A stretch of 64,000 bases of DNA, taken from assembly GCA_039654915.1 (NCBI GenBank), contig CM077599.1, positions 69,284,001-69,348,000 of the forward strand, written 5' to 3'. Source of the stretch: Aquilaria yunnanensis. Lineage: Eukaryota; Streptophyta; Magnoliopsida; Malvales; Thymelaeaceae. The translations under genes and the position numbers were made by a program. A model generated the notes under the pieces. The model did not search any database and was not told where the DNA came from. It saw only the letters and a list, made by a program, of their open reading frames with translations. Shown piece after piece: positions 12,801 to 23,000 of the stretch (position 1 is its first letter; each line of letters opens with the position of its first letter).

Positions 12801-13396
12801 AAAAGAAAGAGTTGTAGTTATATTAGGATAATAATGAAGGTTTTTAAGATAATGAAAATATAGATAAGTAGGTAAATTAAAATAAATTGGTTTTTTTTAA
12901 AACAAACAAAATTCCAAGGAGGCTTGCGGCTGAAACTCTTTAGAATAAAAAATTAGGGTTAGTTGGGAAATAATTCCATGTAACGGTAGCACGATCCTAG
13001 TTTAAACTATACATGTGCATAGGCTAAATTTTTTTAAACCTAAGCAAACGAATTCAGAATTAAGTGAGATAAATTTCTCTTGACTCATTTTTGTGAGAAG
13101 AATCCAATGGTGCTCCCAGATTTTCCTTCCGATGCTCAGTTGAAAAGACAAAAATGCCCCTATCCTAAAGAAAATGACTTTGAGCTTCTGGTTTGGAATT
13201 TGACTTAATAACCACTAAAGGAATTATCTAAGGATCAAGATTCTTAATTTTATATTGATTTTCTAAATTGGTAGGTAAAAAAATTACAAAAAAAAACCCT
13301 TAAGGACAAAATGTTAATTAATTTATTTTTATTTTTATTTTTTTTATTTAGGGTAATTTGGTAATTTTATTTTCCTTAATTTCGAGGGTTATTACA
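9841..13396 (+). mobile_element. Large solo-LTR-like insertion, 3.56 kb
   Basis: It begins TGTTACGCCCCC and ends GGGTTATTACA. The flanking pentamers are GTTGA (9836-9840) and GTTAA (13397-13401), an imperfect 5-bp target duplication. It interrupts the gypsy gag-protease frame exactly between the FMKVD codons and VNIPLLDAIKRVP. No primer site, polypurine tract, reverse transcriptase or paired LTR is visible inside, so a solo LTR of a large-LTR gypsy family (possibly Del/Tekay-like) is the best reading. Frames at 11903-12235 and 12267-12467 fall inside it and have no recognisable domain. Confidence 0.7.
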
Positions 13397-14008
13397 GTTA
13401 AAGTTAACATACCTTTACTAGATGCAATCAAGCGAGTGCCTTGGCATGCCAAGTTTTTGAAGGAGTTGTGCACTAGCAAAAAGAAGCTACAAACTGATGA
13501 GACAATCAAAGTGGGTGAGGATGTGTTAGTGATAATTCAAAGGAAGTTGCCTCAAAAGTGTAAGGACTCTGGTATGTTTACCATACCATGTGTAATAGGC
13601 AATTTTAAGGTGGAAAAAACTATGTTAGATTTAAGAGCTTCAGTTAATGTCATGTCATATTTTATATATGCTTTTTTGAAACTTAGACCTTTGAATGAAA
13701 CTGGCATTATGATTTAATTAGTTGATAGATCGAATGCTTATCTTAGGGGCGTAGTTGAGGATGTTTATGTGCAGGTAAATGATTTAATTTTTCCAGGTGA
13801 TCTTTATGTGCTTGATCTGGAGAATAATAACCTAACTATTCCTATTTTGTTAGGAAGAACTTTTTTAAAGACATCCAAGACCAAGATTGATGTGGATACT
13901 GGCACTCTCACAATGGAATTTGATGGAAAAATTGTACAGTTCAATATTTTTGACACACTAAAGGAAACTAACAAGGATAATTCTGTTTCTTTTGTGCTCA
14001 AAAATTAA
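13397..14008 (+). pseudogene. Gypsy retropepsin remnant
   Basis: Translation gives VNIPLLDAIKRVPWHAKFLK, then CKDSGMFTIPCVIGNF, the active-site region, DRSNAYLRGVVEDVYVQVN, ILLGRTFLKTSKTKIDVDTG and LTMEFDGKIVQFNIFD, the standard order for this protease. The active-site loop reads D-L-R-A-S instead of D-L-G-A-S, replacing the conserved glycine, and a stop (TAA after GIMI, near 13717) splits the domain. It is inactive. It continues the gag reading across the insertion at 9841-13396. Confidence 0.85.
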
Positions 14009-14149
14009 TACTTTGGTGTGGAATGAATCAGGAACAAATTGAAAACCAAGCATAGTTGGCACAAGAAGATAAGAAAGAAAATGTCAAGTTGCAGCAAGAA
14101 CATGAGATGCCATTTGTGGTTAGACAAAATGTGTTGCAAAAACACAAAA

Positions 14150-14330
14150 AAAATGGAAAGTGTTACCTGGTAAGTCTGAGATTAATGGGATTAAAACATT
14201 TGTTATTACTGATATTTCTACTCATGGTGTAGTCAGGCTTAAAAGTTTGAAAATCAAAGTGTTCAACATTGAGATGCATAAGTTAAAGCCCTTTCATGAG
14301 GGATTCTCAAAGCACCCCAGTTGATGAAAA
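14150..14330 (+). pseudogene. Integrase C-terminal tail remnant
   Basis: In one frame this reads WKVLPGKSEINGIKTFVITD, then STHGVVRLKSLKIKVFN and LKPFHEG. It resembles the extreme C-terminus of Athila-type integrase, where a 'VNGxRLKPF' motif precedes the stop. It follows protease with only about 140 bases between, so some 3 kb of reverse transcriptase, RNase H and integrase is missing. The junction of that deletion lies around 14010-14150. Confidence 0.55.
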
Positions 14331-15647
14331 GGGGCTCTCTAGCCAAAGACAATAAAGAAAGGAACTTTTGGGAGGCATCTCATGTGTGGTTTTATGCAAC
14401 AAACAATAAGAATTTCTTCCCTTTTATTTTTTTAATTTTCCTGCTTTTATTTTTTAGGTTTCTTTGTTCTCACAACTGGTTTTCTTGGTCAAGTATTACA
14501 TTTTTTTCAGGCTGGAAGAGAAGCGAAACATAGGGGCAGTAAGTTAAAGTCTAGTTCTAGGCTGCAAATCACCACGAAAACAACTTTCAGGGCAATACCT
14601 TTTCCTTTCCCCATCTATGTTTTTGTTGTGAACATTTAGGACAATATTCGGTTTAAGTGTGGGGGAGTGGGCAGCTTGGGCCCTAATTTTTTGTTTTCAA
14701 AATTTTTGAACTAGAATTTTTTTATTCATACTTTTGAGCTTTGATATGAATTGTTAGGATAATTTCACTTTTTGGTTCTTGAATGCCCAGGTTGAGTAGT
14801 AAGTTATCAATACATTAGTTTTTATACAACTCTCAAATCTTATTTTTAAATTATTTTTTTTATATAATTTTTGATCAAGCTAGTTGATGGTTACATTCAA
14901 AAGCTGGTTTTTGCATCAAATTTTTGTGCTCAATACATTGATTTAAACCATGTTAGATTATGAGCTTGTTAAGTTGCTATATGGTTTGTTTGGTTGATAG
15001 ATGATTTGAACAACCTGAGAAGCAAAAAAAGGTGAAATTGTTGTGTTCTGATAAATAAAATGTTGCTACTCCATTGTCTCTGGATATTCAAGTAGGTAGG
15101 GGTATTCTCCTAAAGTAAGAGTTGATCATTGCTAGAAAAGGTACTAGGAACATGAGTATGGTCAAAGACTACTTTGGAGTTGTGTCAAGTTAGTAGCTTG
15201 GGTATGGCAAAGCCCCTATTATACATTCGCCAAACGGCAGAACACAAGAAAAAGAAAAAAAAAGATAAATAAATTAAGTAAAATCAAAACAAGAAATGAA
15301 TTCTCAATTGACTTCTTATCTTCCATGGGTTTGTGGTAAGATTGGTTGTACTTTTTGAGTTCTTATCTACGTAGTTTGTTCTCTTTACTTGGTGCAAAAG
15401 TTTGATGTTTTTCTCAAGTTTTGATAGGTGATTGTTGCTAGCTTATGAAGAAATTGTTTTCATGGACTTATTTTGTTTTGGTTGCTATTGAGTAGTAGGT
15501 TGCATGCTAAATTTCATTTGTTGAGCGTTCAAGACCCTTGGATGTGAAATTATCTTATTTTTTTTAGCTCAAAAATATGTTTCTTTCTTAGATTTCTTTT
15601 ATTTTGAGTTTTGCTTGAGAACGAGCAAAAGCTAAGTTTGGGGAATT
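14331..15647 (+). other. 3' non-coding region and polypurine tract of the gypsy element
   Basis: Contains the post-polyprotein motif TTTTGGGAGGCATCTCATG near 14366 and an AAGTGTGGGGGAGTGGG tract near 14656. It ends with AAGTTTGGGGAATT immediately before the 3' LTR start TGATAAGC at 15648, the likely plus-strand primer. No coding sequence is supported. Confidence 0.6.
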
Positions 15648-17290
15648 TGATAAGCTTACATTTGTTATACTTATTTTTCTCATATTTAGTATGTTTTAAT
15701 GTGTTTTGAACCTTAAAGATCTATTTGAGTATGGTTTTTAGCTTAGAACATATCTAGACTCAATTGATTAAAAGTGGATTTAATTTGCAATTTTGCAAGT
15801 TTTAATTTGGTTGTGTCTTTTCAGGATTTTGACATATTGACAATGTTCTAGTAGAAAAATCATATCTTGAGCTATGGAGATTTAAATGAAGTGATTCTTA
15901 ATTCATTGAAAAGTTAAGATCTGGAGCTACAAATCATATGCAGACCATAAAAGCCTAGTTCGCAGGTTAAGAAGGTCAAATTCATCTTCAAAGTCGTGAT
16001 TTTTTCATCATCGCAGGTTTAGAAGCAGTGGCAGTATTTTTGGGCATATCTTTGGCTGTAGATATTTTTTTTATGTGATTCAGGTGTCATTTCAAAGCTA
16101 ATAAAGAGCTCTACAACTTTCATGATTTGATTTTTGAGATCTAATGGCTAAATGAAGGTCAAATTTCAGCTTGAAATTGCTGTTGATGTTTTGGAGCATT
16201 TCTTGGCTCATAACTTTTAAACCAATTTTGATGTGAATTAATTCCAAAGGCCTCTAAACCATTTGGAAGAAAATTTTAGTGTAAAGATGCAATTCCCCTA
16301 GTGACATTAAGGCATTCTAGTTATTTGTGTGGGGTAATTCTAGAAGGATATAGGAAGTTAGGGGGATTTTGTGAATTTTACCATACTAGTTTAATTTTTT
16401 TTAGGTTTTTAAATAGATGAGCTGCCGCCAAGCTCACTTTCTCTATTGGTACTTTGGCTTATCTTTATTTTTCTTGTCTTTCATTTAAAACATATCTGAG
16501 TAGTTTTCAAGTTTGGTTCTAAGGACAATTTCCATCACCAACACTGTTTGTGAGGATTGATTTTGCTTGTTGAAATTTTCTTGAAATTCTAGTATTTACT
16601 TCTTTTTGGTTTAAATTTATTGCAATTAATTTTCCTGTTCTTGCTTGTTGCATTGGTTTTGCGATTGCAAATTTGCTTTATTCTTTTTCAAACCCCTTGG
16701 GTGAAAAGAATTCGATTAGAAGTATGTGAATTTAACTAGAGAATATTTTTATTTCTAGTTAGTTCATATAGGAGAAGTAAGACAAGTTAAATTGTTTAAG
16801 TTTTTAGATAGTTGCTTGGAATGAACTTTTTGGTTCAATGTTCTTCATGCTAATTTTGAATTGATTAGAAATTGCTTTTCAATATCTGGTGACTCAAAAT
16901 TAAGAAATTAATCTAAAACTTTTTCTGGTTAATTTTCTCTGTTGAATTCTTTGGGTTCTCTTTAACTTTAAAAAGAGTCCTATTTATTTGCTTGGATTGA
17001 AGAAATATTTTCTTTCGATGATCAATTGCATAACTGCAATGGATAAACAACCATGAACTGAGCATTTTTAGTATTGGTTAATTTCATTTTATTTCAACAA
17101 ATAATTTATTTTAGCATTTGAGTCAAGAAACCCCCAAATCTTTTATTCCAATTTTTTGACGGGAAGTTTTTGGTTAAAAATTTTTCTTTAGGATTCGACT
17201 TGGTTTTCACTGTTATACTACAAATTTGTTTATTCTAAGTTATTAGTGATACCAGAGCTATTTTTTACGTTTCGATTATTAACCGTCGAC
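15648..17290 (+). repeat. 3' LTR of the nested gypsy element
   Basis: Starts TGATAAGCTTACATTTG after the polypurine tract and ends around CGTCGACA. It aligns along its length with 6589-8205 but carries a stretch near 15690-15750 that the 5' LTR lacks. Confidence 0.8.
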
Positions 17291-17296
17291 ACTTGC

Positions 17297-17410
17297 AATT
17301 TTTTCCTCAACCTAGACTAAAACACCAAAACAATGCTAGAACATTGCAAATCATCCATAAATCAAGCTCAATTATGTGTTATAATGTCACTTTTGCTATA
17401 TTTATCGGTC
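17297..17410 (-). repeat. Gypsy LTR fragment
   Basis: Homologous to 1-110 and 56411-56530. This is where block A sequence resumes after the nested gypsy insertion. Confidence 0.55.
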
Positions 17411-17488
17411 ATGAACAATAATCTTTTGCTTGGAGTTCAAATATATTTTTATATATCTATGTTTTGTTTTTTTTTTTTTTTTTGCTAC

Positions 17489-17994
17489 TTAAAATTTTTG
17501 TATACAAAAGATAAGGGTTTTCCTGTAAAACCATTCAAACGGGGCATCCATTACATGCACCCATAAGGGTGCCCTATTGAATTGCAGAGAAGAAGGTCTA
17601 TCTCTCTTCTGAAGTTGTCTCATGGCAATGATTCGGTTGTTGAATGACCAAGGACTATTCTTGAAGGCAGCAATACAGTATTCTTCCTTCTCAAAGGTAG
17701 CAATAAACAAGTTTTCCCTTGGATTAGGGCTGGTTGATCGAAGCATAACTAGAATTTTGAAACCTCATAGCCTTCTAGAGGCTATCATGCAAGTATTCTA
17801 GCATGACTACTTTGTAGGTCAAAATCGTCTGAGAAGCCCCTATAGACCTCATCTTTCAAATGGTATCGACATGATTGCATCTGCTCCTTTGTCAAGCTCA
17901 TCTCTGTAAAGCACTTGTCCAACAATTCCATCACACTGCCCTTCAACAACACCCTAGATAGGCACCAATACCAATTACAATGAAGTAGCACCAA
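17489..17994 (-). pseudogene. LINE ORF1-like (DUF4283) remnant, block A
   Basis: Minus-strand frames give ELLDKCFTEMSLTKEQMQSC and DEVYRGFSDDFDL in one, then a frameshift into FIATFEKEEYCIAAFKNSPW, NNRIIAMRQLQKRDRPSSL and FNRAPLWVHVMDAPF. The second part has the shape of the plant DUF4283 domain, found in ORF1 proteins of plant LINE retrotransposons and related zinc-knuckle proteins (PW.F....L.......RP..L.F...P.WV...). The zinc knuckle is absent. Block C holds the same broken remnant at 56640-57140, so it predates the block duplication. Confidence 0.6.
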
Positions 17995-18635
17995 CTTTAC
18001 AACCTAGAATAAATGAAACAAACGTAGCTAGAGGAAAGAAAGAGTTCAAACTAGTCTAGAATTGAAAACCAATAAGAGTCCTTCACTAATAGGACATTAA
18101 CTCTCACATGGAGAGGAAAACCTCAACACAACAGGGAATGTATTTTAAAATGTTAGTATTTTAATGATGGTGCGTGTCTATAAATAACATTAAAAAAAAT
18201 TCTAAAAGGTAGTTAATTGTCAGAAAGTATTAAAAGATATTGTTATTAGACCATTTAAGTTAAAATTGAAACTTTTATTTGAGATAGTGTAACATAAATT
18301 AAAAAAGGCTATGAGGGCAAGGGCAGGTTTTAAAATTAGGGGTAAATGTGCAATTTGAACAAAAGACCATTAGAAAGTGTAAATCATCCTAAAACAAAAA
18401 CTTCTACCAAAAAACATAAAAAAACATACAAAATTCTATTTTACTCACAACTATGAGAACATCATCTATTACTCAATGTAACATATTATTAATTGCAACA
18501 AACAATTATACAAATGTTAAGTAGAGTTCTCTCTAACACAAGAAGAAGAAGAAGAAAAAGAAAAAGAAGAAGAATAAGAAGAAATAATGTCGAGATCCAT
18601 TATTGTAGTATATATATTTGAAACATATAAATGGT
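17995..18635. other. Spacer downstream of gene a1
   Basis: AT-rich, homologous to 57140-57730. It includes a short AGAAG-type purine microsatellite near 18541-18580 in the presumed 3' flank of a1. No gene seen. Confidence 0.5.
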
Positions 18636-18983
18636 TTAGTTCTCAGAAGCCTTGTCGACAACATATGAACATTGGTTCCATACTAGTGCACTCTTTATTA
18701 GGATTTTTATTGGGTTATTTAGTTTGTATTTGGAGGCAGTATCAACTAGACGTGCCAATAATGCCTCATGACAAACTATCCCATTTCTTATGAGCTCTTT
18801 GCAACATTCATTTGAGATAGATCCTAACTTGAAAATACCTAAAACAATTTCATTTGCACAATGAACATTTACCGTTGCATCACAATGCCTTTCTTTAATA
18901 ATATCACGATAATGTTTCGCTATAGAGGTTGAAACAAAAATAAGTAACACTAAAACACTCAAAGAATGCTTGATAGTTGCCAT
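18636..18983 (-). CDS. Secreted six-cysteine ECA1/DD11-like prolamin-like protein (a1)
   Basis: A 115-residue single-exon protein. Residues 1-22 form a hydrophobic signal peptide ending STSIA, so the product should be secreted. The mature part has six cysteines at 34, 42, 60, 61, 71 and 105 (C-x7-C-x17-CC-x9-C-x33-C), the spacing expected of the plant ECA1 gametogenesis-related / DOWN-REGULATED IN DIF1 11 (DD11) prolamin-like family (Pfam Prolamin_like). Conserved family words are EIVLGIF, CCKELI, GIVCHEALL and ALVWNQC. Family members are typically expressed in the female gametophyte, so a reproductive signalling or gamete-interaction role is inferred. The start is supported by the same start and signal peptide in paralog a3, which has the same length, cysteine spacing and no indels. 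This is one of two intact copies in the window. Confidence 0.85.
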   Translation of the reverse strand: MATIKHSLSVLVLLIFVSTSIAKHYRDIIKERHCDATVNVHCANEIVLGIFKLGSISNECCKELIRNGIVCHEALLARLVDTASKYKLNNPIKILIKSALVWNQCSYVVDKASEN

Positions 18984-19063
18984 GTTCTATTTCTTGGATT
19001 TTGTTTCTTTGGTTTGTTAAGGTGAGATCTTTAGTACGAGAATTCATGTTATGAGATGAAAGT

Positions 19064-19071
19064 CATTTATG
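19064..19071 (-). promoter_or_regulatory. TATA-like box of a1
   Basis: CATAAATG on the minus strand, about 80 bases upstream of the a1 start. Paralogous genes have TATATA or TATAAATA at the same place. The surrounding segment (AGAATTCATGTTATGAGATGAAAG on plus) is conserved upstream of every copy. Confidence 0.45.
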
Positions 19072-19099
19072 CTACTAGGTTCATGGTAAAATATATGTA

Positions 19100-20022
19100 A
19101 CTGAATGACATTAAATTTCAAGTTAATTAATGATGGATCACATAAGAGAAGAATGATGAATGAGCCAACTTCCAGTTGCTCCTTCAATGGTGATGCTACC
19201 TTCAAGTAGCCAACATAATGGTTCTTGGAAAATAAGGTGGCACTAATGCTTACCTTTTGGTCGGCGATTGATTTAGAAAAATCAATTGAGGCTTAAGTAG
19301 AGTTAATGGAAACTAGAAAGAATTTGAAACATTAGAAACAACAAAAGTCATCTTTCCTGTGGCTGTTGATGGCAGCAAAGTTAAACATGCTTTTGGGTTT
19401 TTGTTTTTTGTCAATCAAGGAAGTAGTGAGAGGAAGCATAAAAAAATATTTGATTTGGGCCATTCATTTAAGCTTGTGAGGGGAGAGCAGCAAGGCCACA
19501 AATAAAACTGAATAACCCAAAAAAAATGTTAAATGAAAAGTGAAAGAGTTTGTTTTATAGAAGTATTGTATAATTGCACAGACAATTAATTTTTTTTAAA
19601 AAATAAAAATTGTATTCAATTATATTTATTAATAGTCCTATATGGGTATGTATTTGAATACTTGTGCAATTTTTTTAAAGAAACATTCATATAAGTAAAG
19701 TTAACTGACATACATTAAAACTTCTACATTATGATTTATTATAATAACATACATCAAATACAAAAAAAAATTACTATACAACTTTGTATAGCAATTGAGG
19801 ATACACAATAGAAATGAACAAATTTGTTGAGCACTAGTGCAAATTGAAGCCAAGAATACATAAACTGAGATAATAATTTTACATGCTTTTAAAAGTGCAA
19901 AATCGATCACACATAAATTGAAATTTGAATGAGTGCATGTAAATCTACATAATATTAAAAATGCATTTACGTAAAAAAATAGTGACTAAATTAAACCAAT
20001 TTCAGATTTAGAAGTCTAGAAA
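19100..20022. repeat. Block-shared spacer upstream of a1
   Basis: Homologous to 40590-41530 (block B) and 58800-59725 (block C). On the minus strand near 19190-19275 it contains a short three-copy segment reading NHYVGYLK in copy B, preceded by a GTAAGC splice-donor-like word next to a possible start. It could be an eroded exon of an unrecognised gene. Otherwise AT-rich, without coding evidence. Confidence 0.4.
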
Positions 20023-20027
20023 TAAAT

Positions 20028-23000
20028 TGTGACGACTCTCCTAGTCAATGACGGTTTAGACCGGGTAAGTATGTTTATTTAAGTGTCTTTACTTAAGCAT
20101 CTCAAGTTATCATTTTGTTAAGCAAGAAAGACAAGCTAAGTTTAAGTAAAGATGAGCTCCTAAGTGTAGTTTGGCACCTAAGAGTCAAAAGGGCAAAAGA
20201 GTAATTTTGACCTAAGTGAGTGGCATGACTATAATTTTGATGAAATTAGGGTCATGTTAGGAATTTTGACTAGTTAAGGCAAGACCATAAGTTATCCTAG
20301 CTATTAGCACCATCTTTTGAAAGAAAAGTGCAAAAGTTACACTAAGTGCTCAATTGAGCCATTTATGTCTTAAGAGGCTAAGTGTTAGAGGCTTTTGGGC
20401 ATCCTTTAGGGCTAAGGAGGGATGGTTTTGGGTGAGTGTTTAGTGACCAAAGTGAAACAAATGAGATCTTGAGGGTCAAGGGACAAGAAAACAAGAAGTT
20501 TGCTTTAGTGGGGTGGCTAGGATATTTTGGGCTGGTTGACTTCCTTTACCCATTTGTTTCTTTCCCAAAATTCGTAGCTCCCTCTCCCCACCATATTTCT
20601 TGCTCCAAAACTCGCTAATTCCTCAAGTATCCATCAAATTTGAAGGCCCCAAGGTGATTACAAGAAGCCTCAAGCTCATTTTGGGTGTTCTTGCTTCAAT
20701 CTACCTCTTTGATGCTTGTTTTGGGCTTGAAATCTATGGTAAGCTTCTTGGTTTAGTTTGAGTTGGTTCTAAGTTATTTGAGTAGCTAGAGATGGTCTTG
20801 ATTTGAGGTTCTTGGTGCCATATCACATTGGTTTTAAGATTGGAACTCAAGAGAGCTAGGTTGAGCTCAAGTGTGCTTGTGCTTTGTTCTTGCATTGTGG
20901 CTGAATTGAGGTAAAGGTTACATTTAATTTTTCTCAAATAATGCATAGAAATTTAGTAATGGATGTGGGAATGAAGTAGAACCAAGACCCATGTGAATTA
21001 GGCTTCAAAATTGAAAGTGAGCAAGTTTAGTTCAAGTTCGCTCGTAGTTGCGCAATACTGTAGAGCATTGGCGATGCATTGCTAATGGCGACACAAATTG
21101 GTGACACATCACCGAAAATTTTCTAAGAAGTCTAAGTGTTGATGCCTTTGGTGATGCGTCACCGATGGCGTCGCCAAGGCACAAGTCCCTCAAGCTCAGG
21201 GCATCCTAAGAATGGCTCAATCTCTTGGTTATCGTCCCTAGGCTATTCTAAGATGTTTCGTAGCCTCGGTTGGGTCTAAGATGTTACCCACTCTAGGGTA
21301 GTCCAGTTATGGTGTCAAAATTGTGCATTTAAAACTCCCAGGGTTTGTTTGTTCTGTAGGCCATCAAAACAATACCCTTAGCGTGCATACCCAAGTGGCC
21401 CTCTTGGGCACTATATAAATGCATGCATATTGGTCCAACCATTACACACATATTCACATTTTATGCACACCATGGCAGCAGAGAAGGAAAACACTAGCAC
21501 AAGTCTTAATCTTGGCTACCACACATTAGGCAATCTTTGTTAAGTTTAAGTAACCAGCCACTGCACCCAAAACTTCCTCCAAAAAACTGTATTAATCTAG
21601 CCATGTACCCCCATGTTTTCTTTTCTTCAATATCAACTAGAGACTTAAACCATACTAGGGAATTTCAGTTTTACATCAATAGCCCACCTATGGACCAAGT
21701 TATGGATTTTTTAAGTTGGTTACAAAATTCTAACCAAATGAACAGTAAATCAGCCAGCTTTGCAACATCATAAATTTGGCTACAGGGATCAAAATGAAGA
21801 AATTTAAAATCCCAGATAAACCTCTAGATGTGTGCCATGTGTGGTAAAAATTTCATACCAAGATTCAATCTACACAGGGAGAGATAGAACTTTGAGTGCA
21901 GGGTCAAAATTCTGTCCACTTTATGACCATTTTGCCCATACAAAATTTCATAAGTGTGCAAACACTTCATTCACAAGGGGAAAGCCCTCCAAGGCTATCC
22001 CATACATGTTAAATACACATATGGATTGCATGTTCTTGCATCTAGCAACTTTATGTGGCTAAAACAGAATTTACAAACAAGCAGCCTATCATTCACACTT
22101 AGACAGCATGTGCACCACATTCACATACATAGCAAAACAGTCCTCAAATGTTCACATACTTGTTTCAAATTTACATATCTTACATGTACATGCATCCATT
22201 CACTACATAATGGTCTTAACTCATCTAAAACATGCACCCAAGTTACAGGACAGCTTTAGATACAATGCACTCCAGAAACAGGATGCTGGACAGCTGCTGC
22301 GTAACACAATAAACACCATCACTAAAAATACCAAATGTGCTCCTAAAATCACCAAAAATTCCAGATCAGAACTAGATACACGGAATTTAAAATAAATGAA
22401 ATTTCAGATCAAAAATCAAACCACAAAGGTCAGTTTGAATGTGATTTTTCTGCTAGACCTGAAATGGGCAGATTTGAGGGGAGTAAGTTTCATTGTGAAA
22501 CTTTGTAAGGAGAAAACTTATAGTCTTAAGGTAATGTAACCCTTGATATCACCTACATCCAAAGACACTAAAACACAAGAAAATAGAATGCAAATATCCA
22601 ATATAGGGCATCCAAATGCAGTAGCCAAACACAAACAACAAACACATGAAATGCAGAAGCAACAATATGCATTGGTTAGTCCATAAAACATGAAATAAAC
22701 ATAAGCAAATCACTATGGCAGCCATCCTCAAGCATAATCTTGGCCTTAGGAGAGTTTTAACACTATTTAGTACTAACTATGGGCTCTAGAAACCCTTAAA
22801 TTGGCTGCCATTACTGTGCACTTTGCACTAGGTCACAAAACCTTCACTAAGTGCACTTCCCTCACTAAGCTTGGTTCATCAAGCACTTGGCACTCTTCCA
22901 AACTTAGCCCTAGCTCCATGGATGTTTGAAAAATATAGTAAACAGTCCATGAGAGCAAGAGAACTCCTTACCTTGACTGTATGCTGAATTTTGAGCTTGA

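Larger units (their letters stand above)
6589..17290 (+). mobile_element. Non-autonomous Ty3-gypsy (Athila/Tat-like) element with both LTRs
   Basis: Two related direct repeats of about 1.6 kb (6589-8205 and 15648-17290) flank an interior with a tRNA-Asp primer site, gag, protease, an integrase tail and a polypurine tract. Reverse transcriptase and RNase H are absent, so it could move only with helper proteins. The left edge abuts CTACCAGC and the right edge resumes at CTTGCAATTTTTTCC. Block C reads these two flanks as one continuous sequence at 56395-56425, confirming an insertion. The exact target duplication is unclear. The two LTRs have diverged visibly, with substitutions and a 3'-LTR-specific stretch near 15690-15750, so the insertion is old. 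It hosts a later nested insertion at 9841-13396. Confidence 0.85.

Noticed and set aside
18587..18793. Plus-strand frame over gene a1
   Set aside because: It is the antisense shadow of the a1 coding sequence and lacks any family match.
21832..22395. Overlapping His/Thr/Cys-rich frames
   Set aside because: They are in three different frames inside a nested LTR, with no signal peptide and no family pattern.
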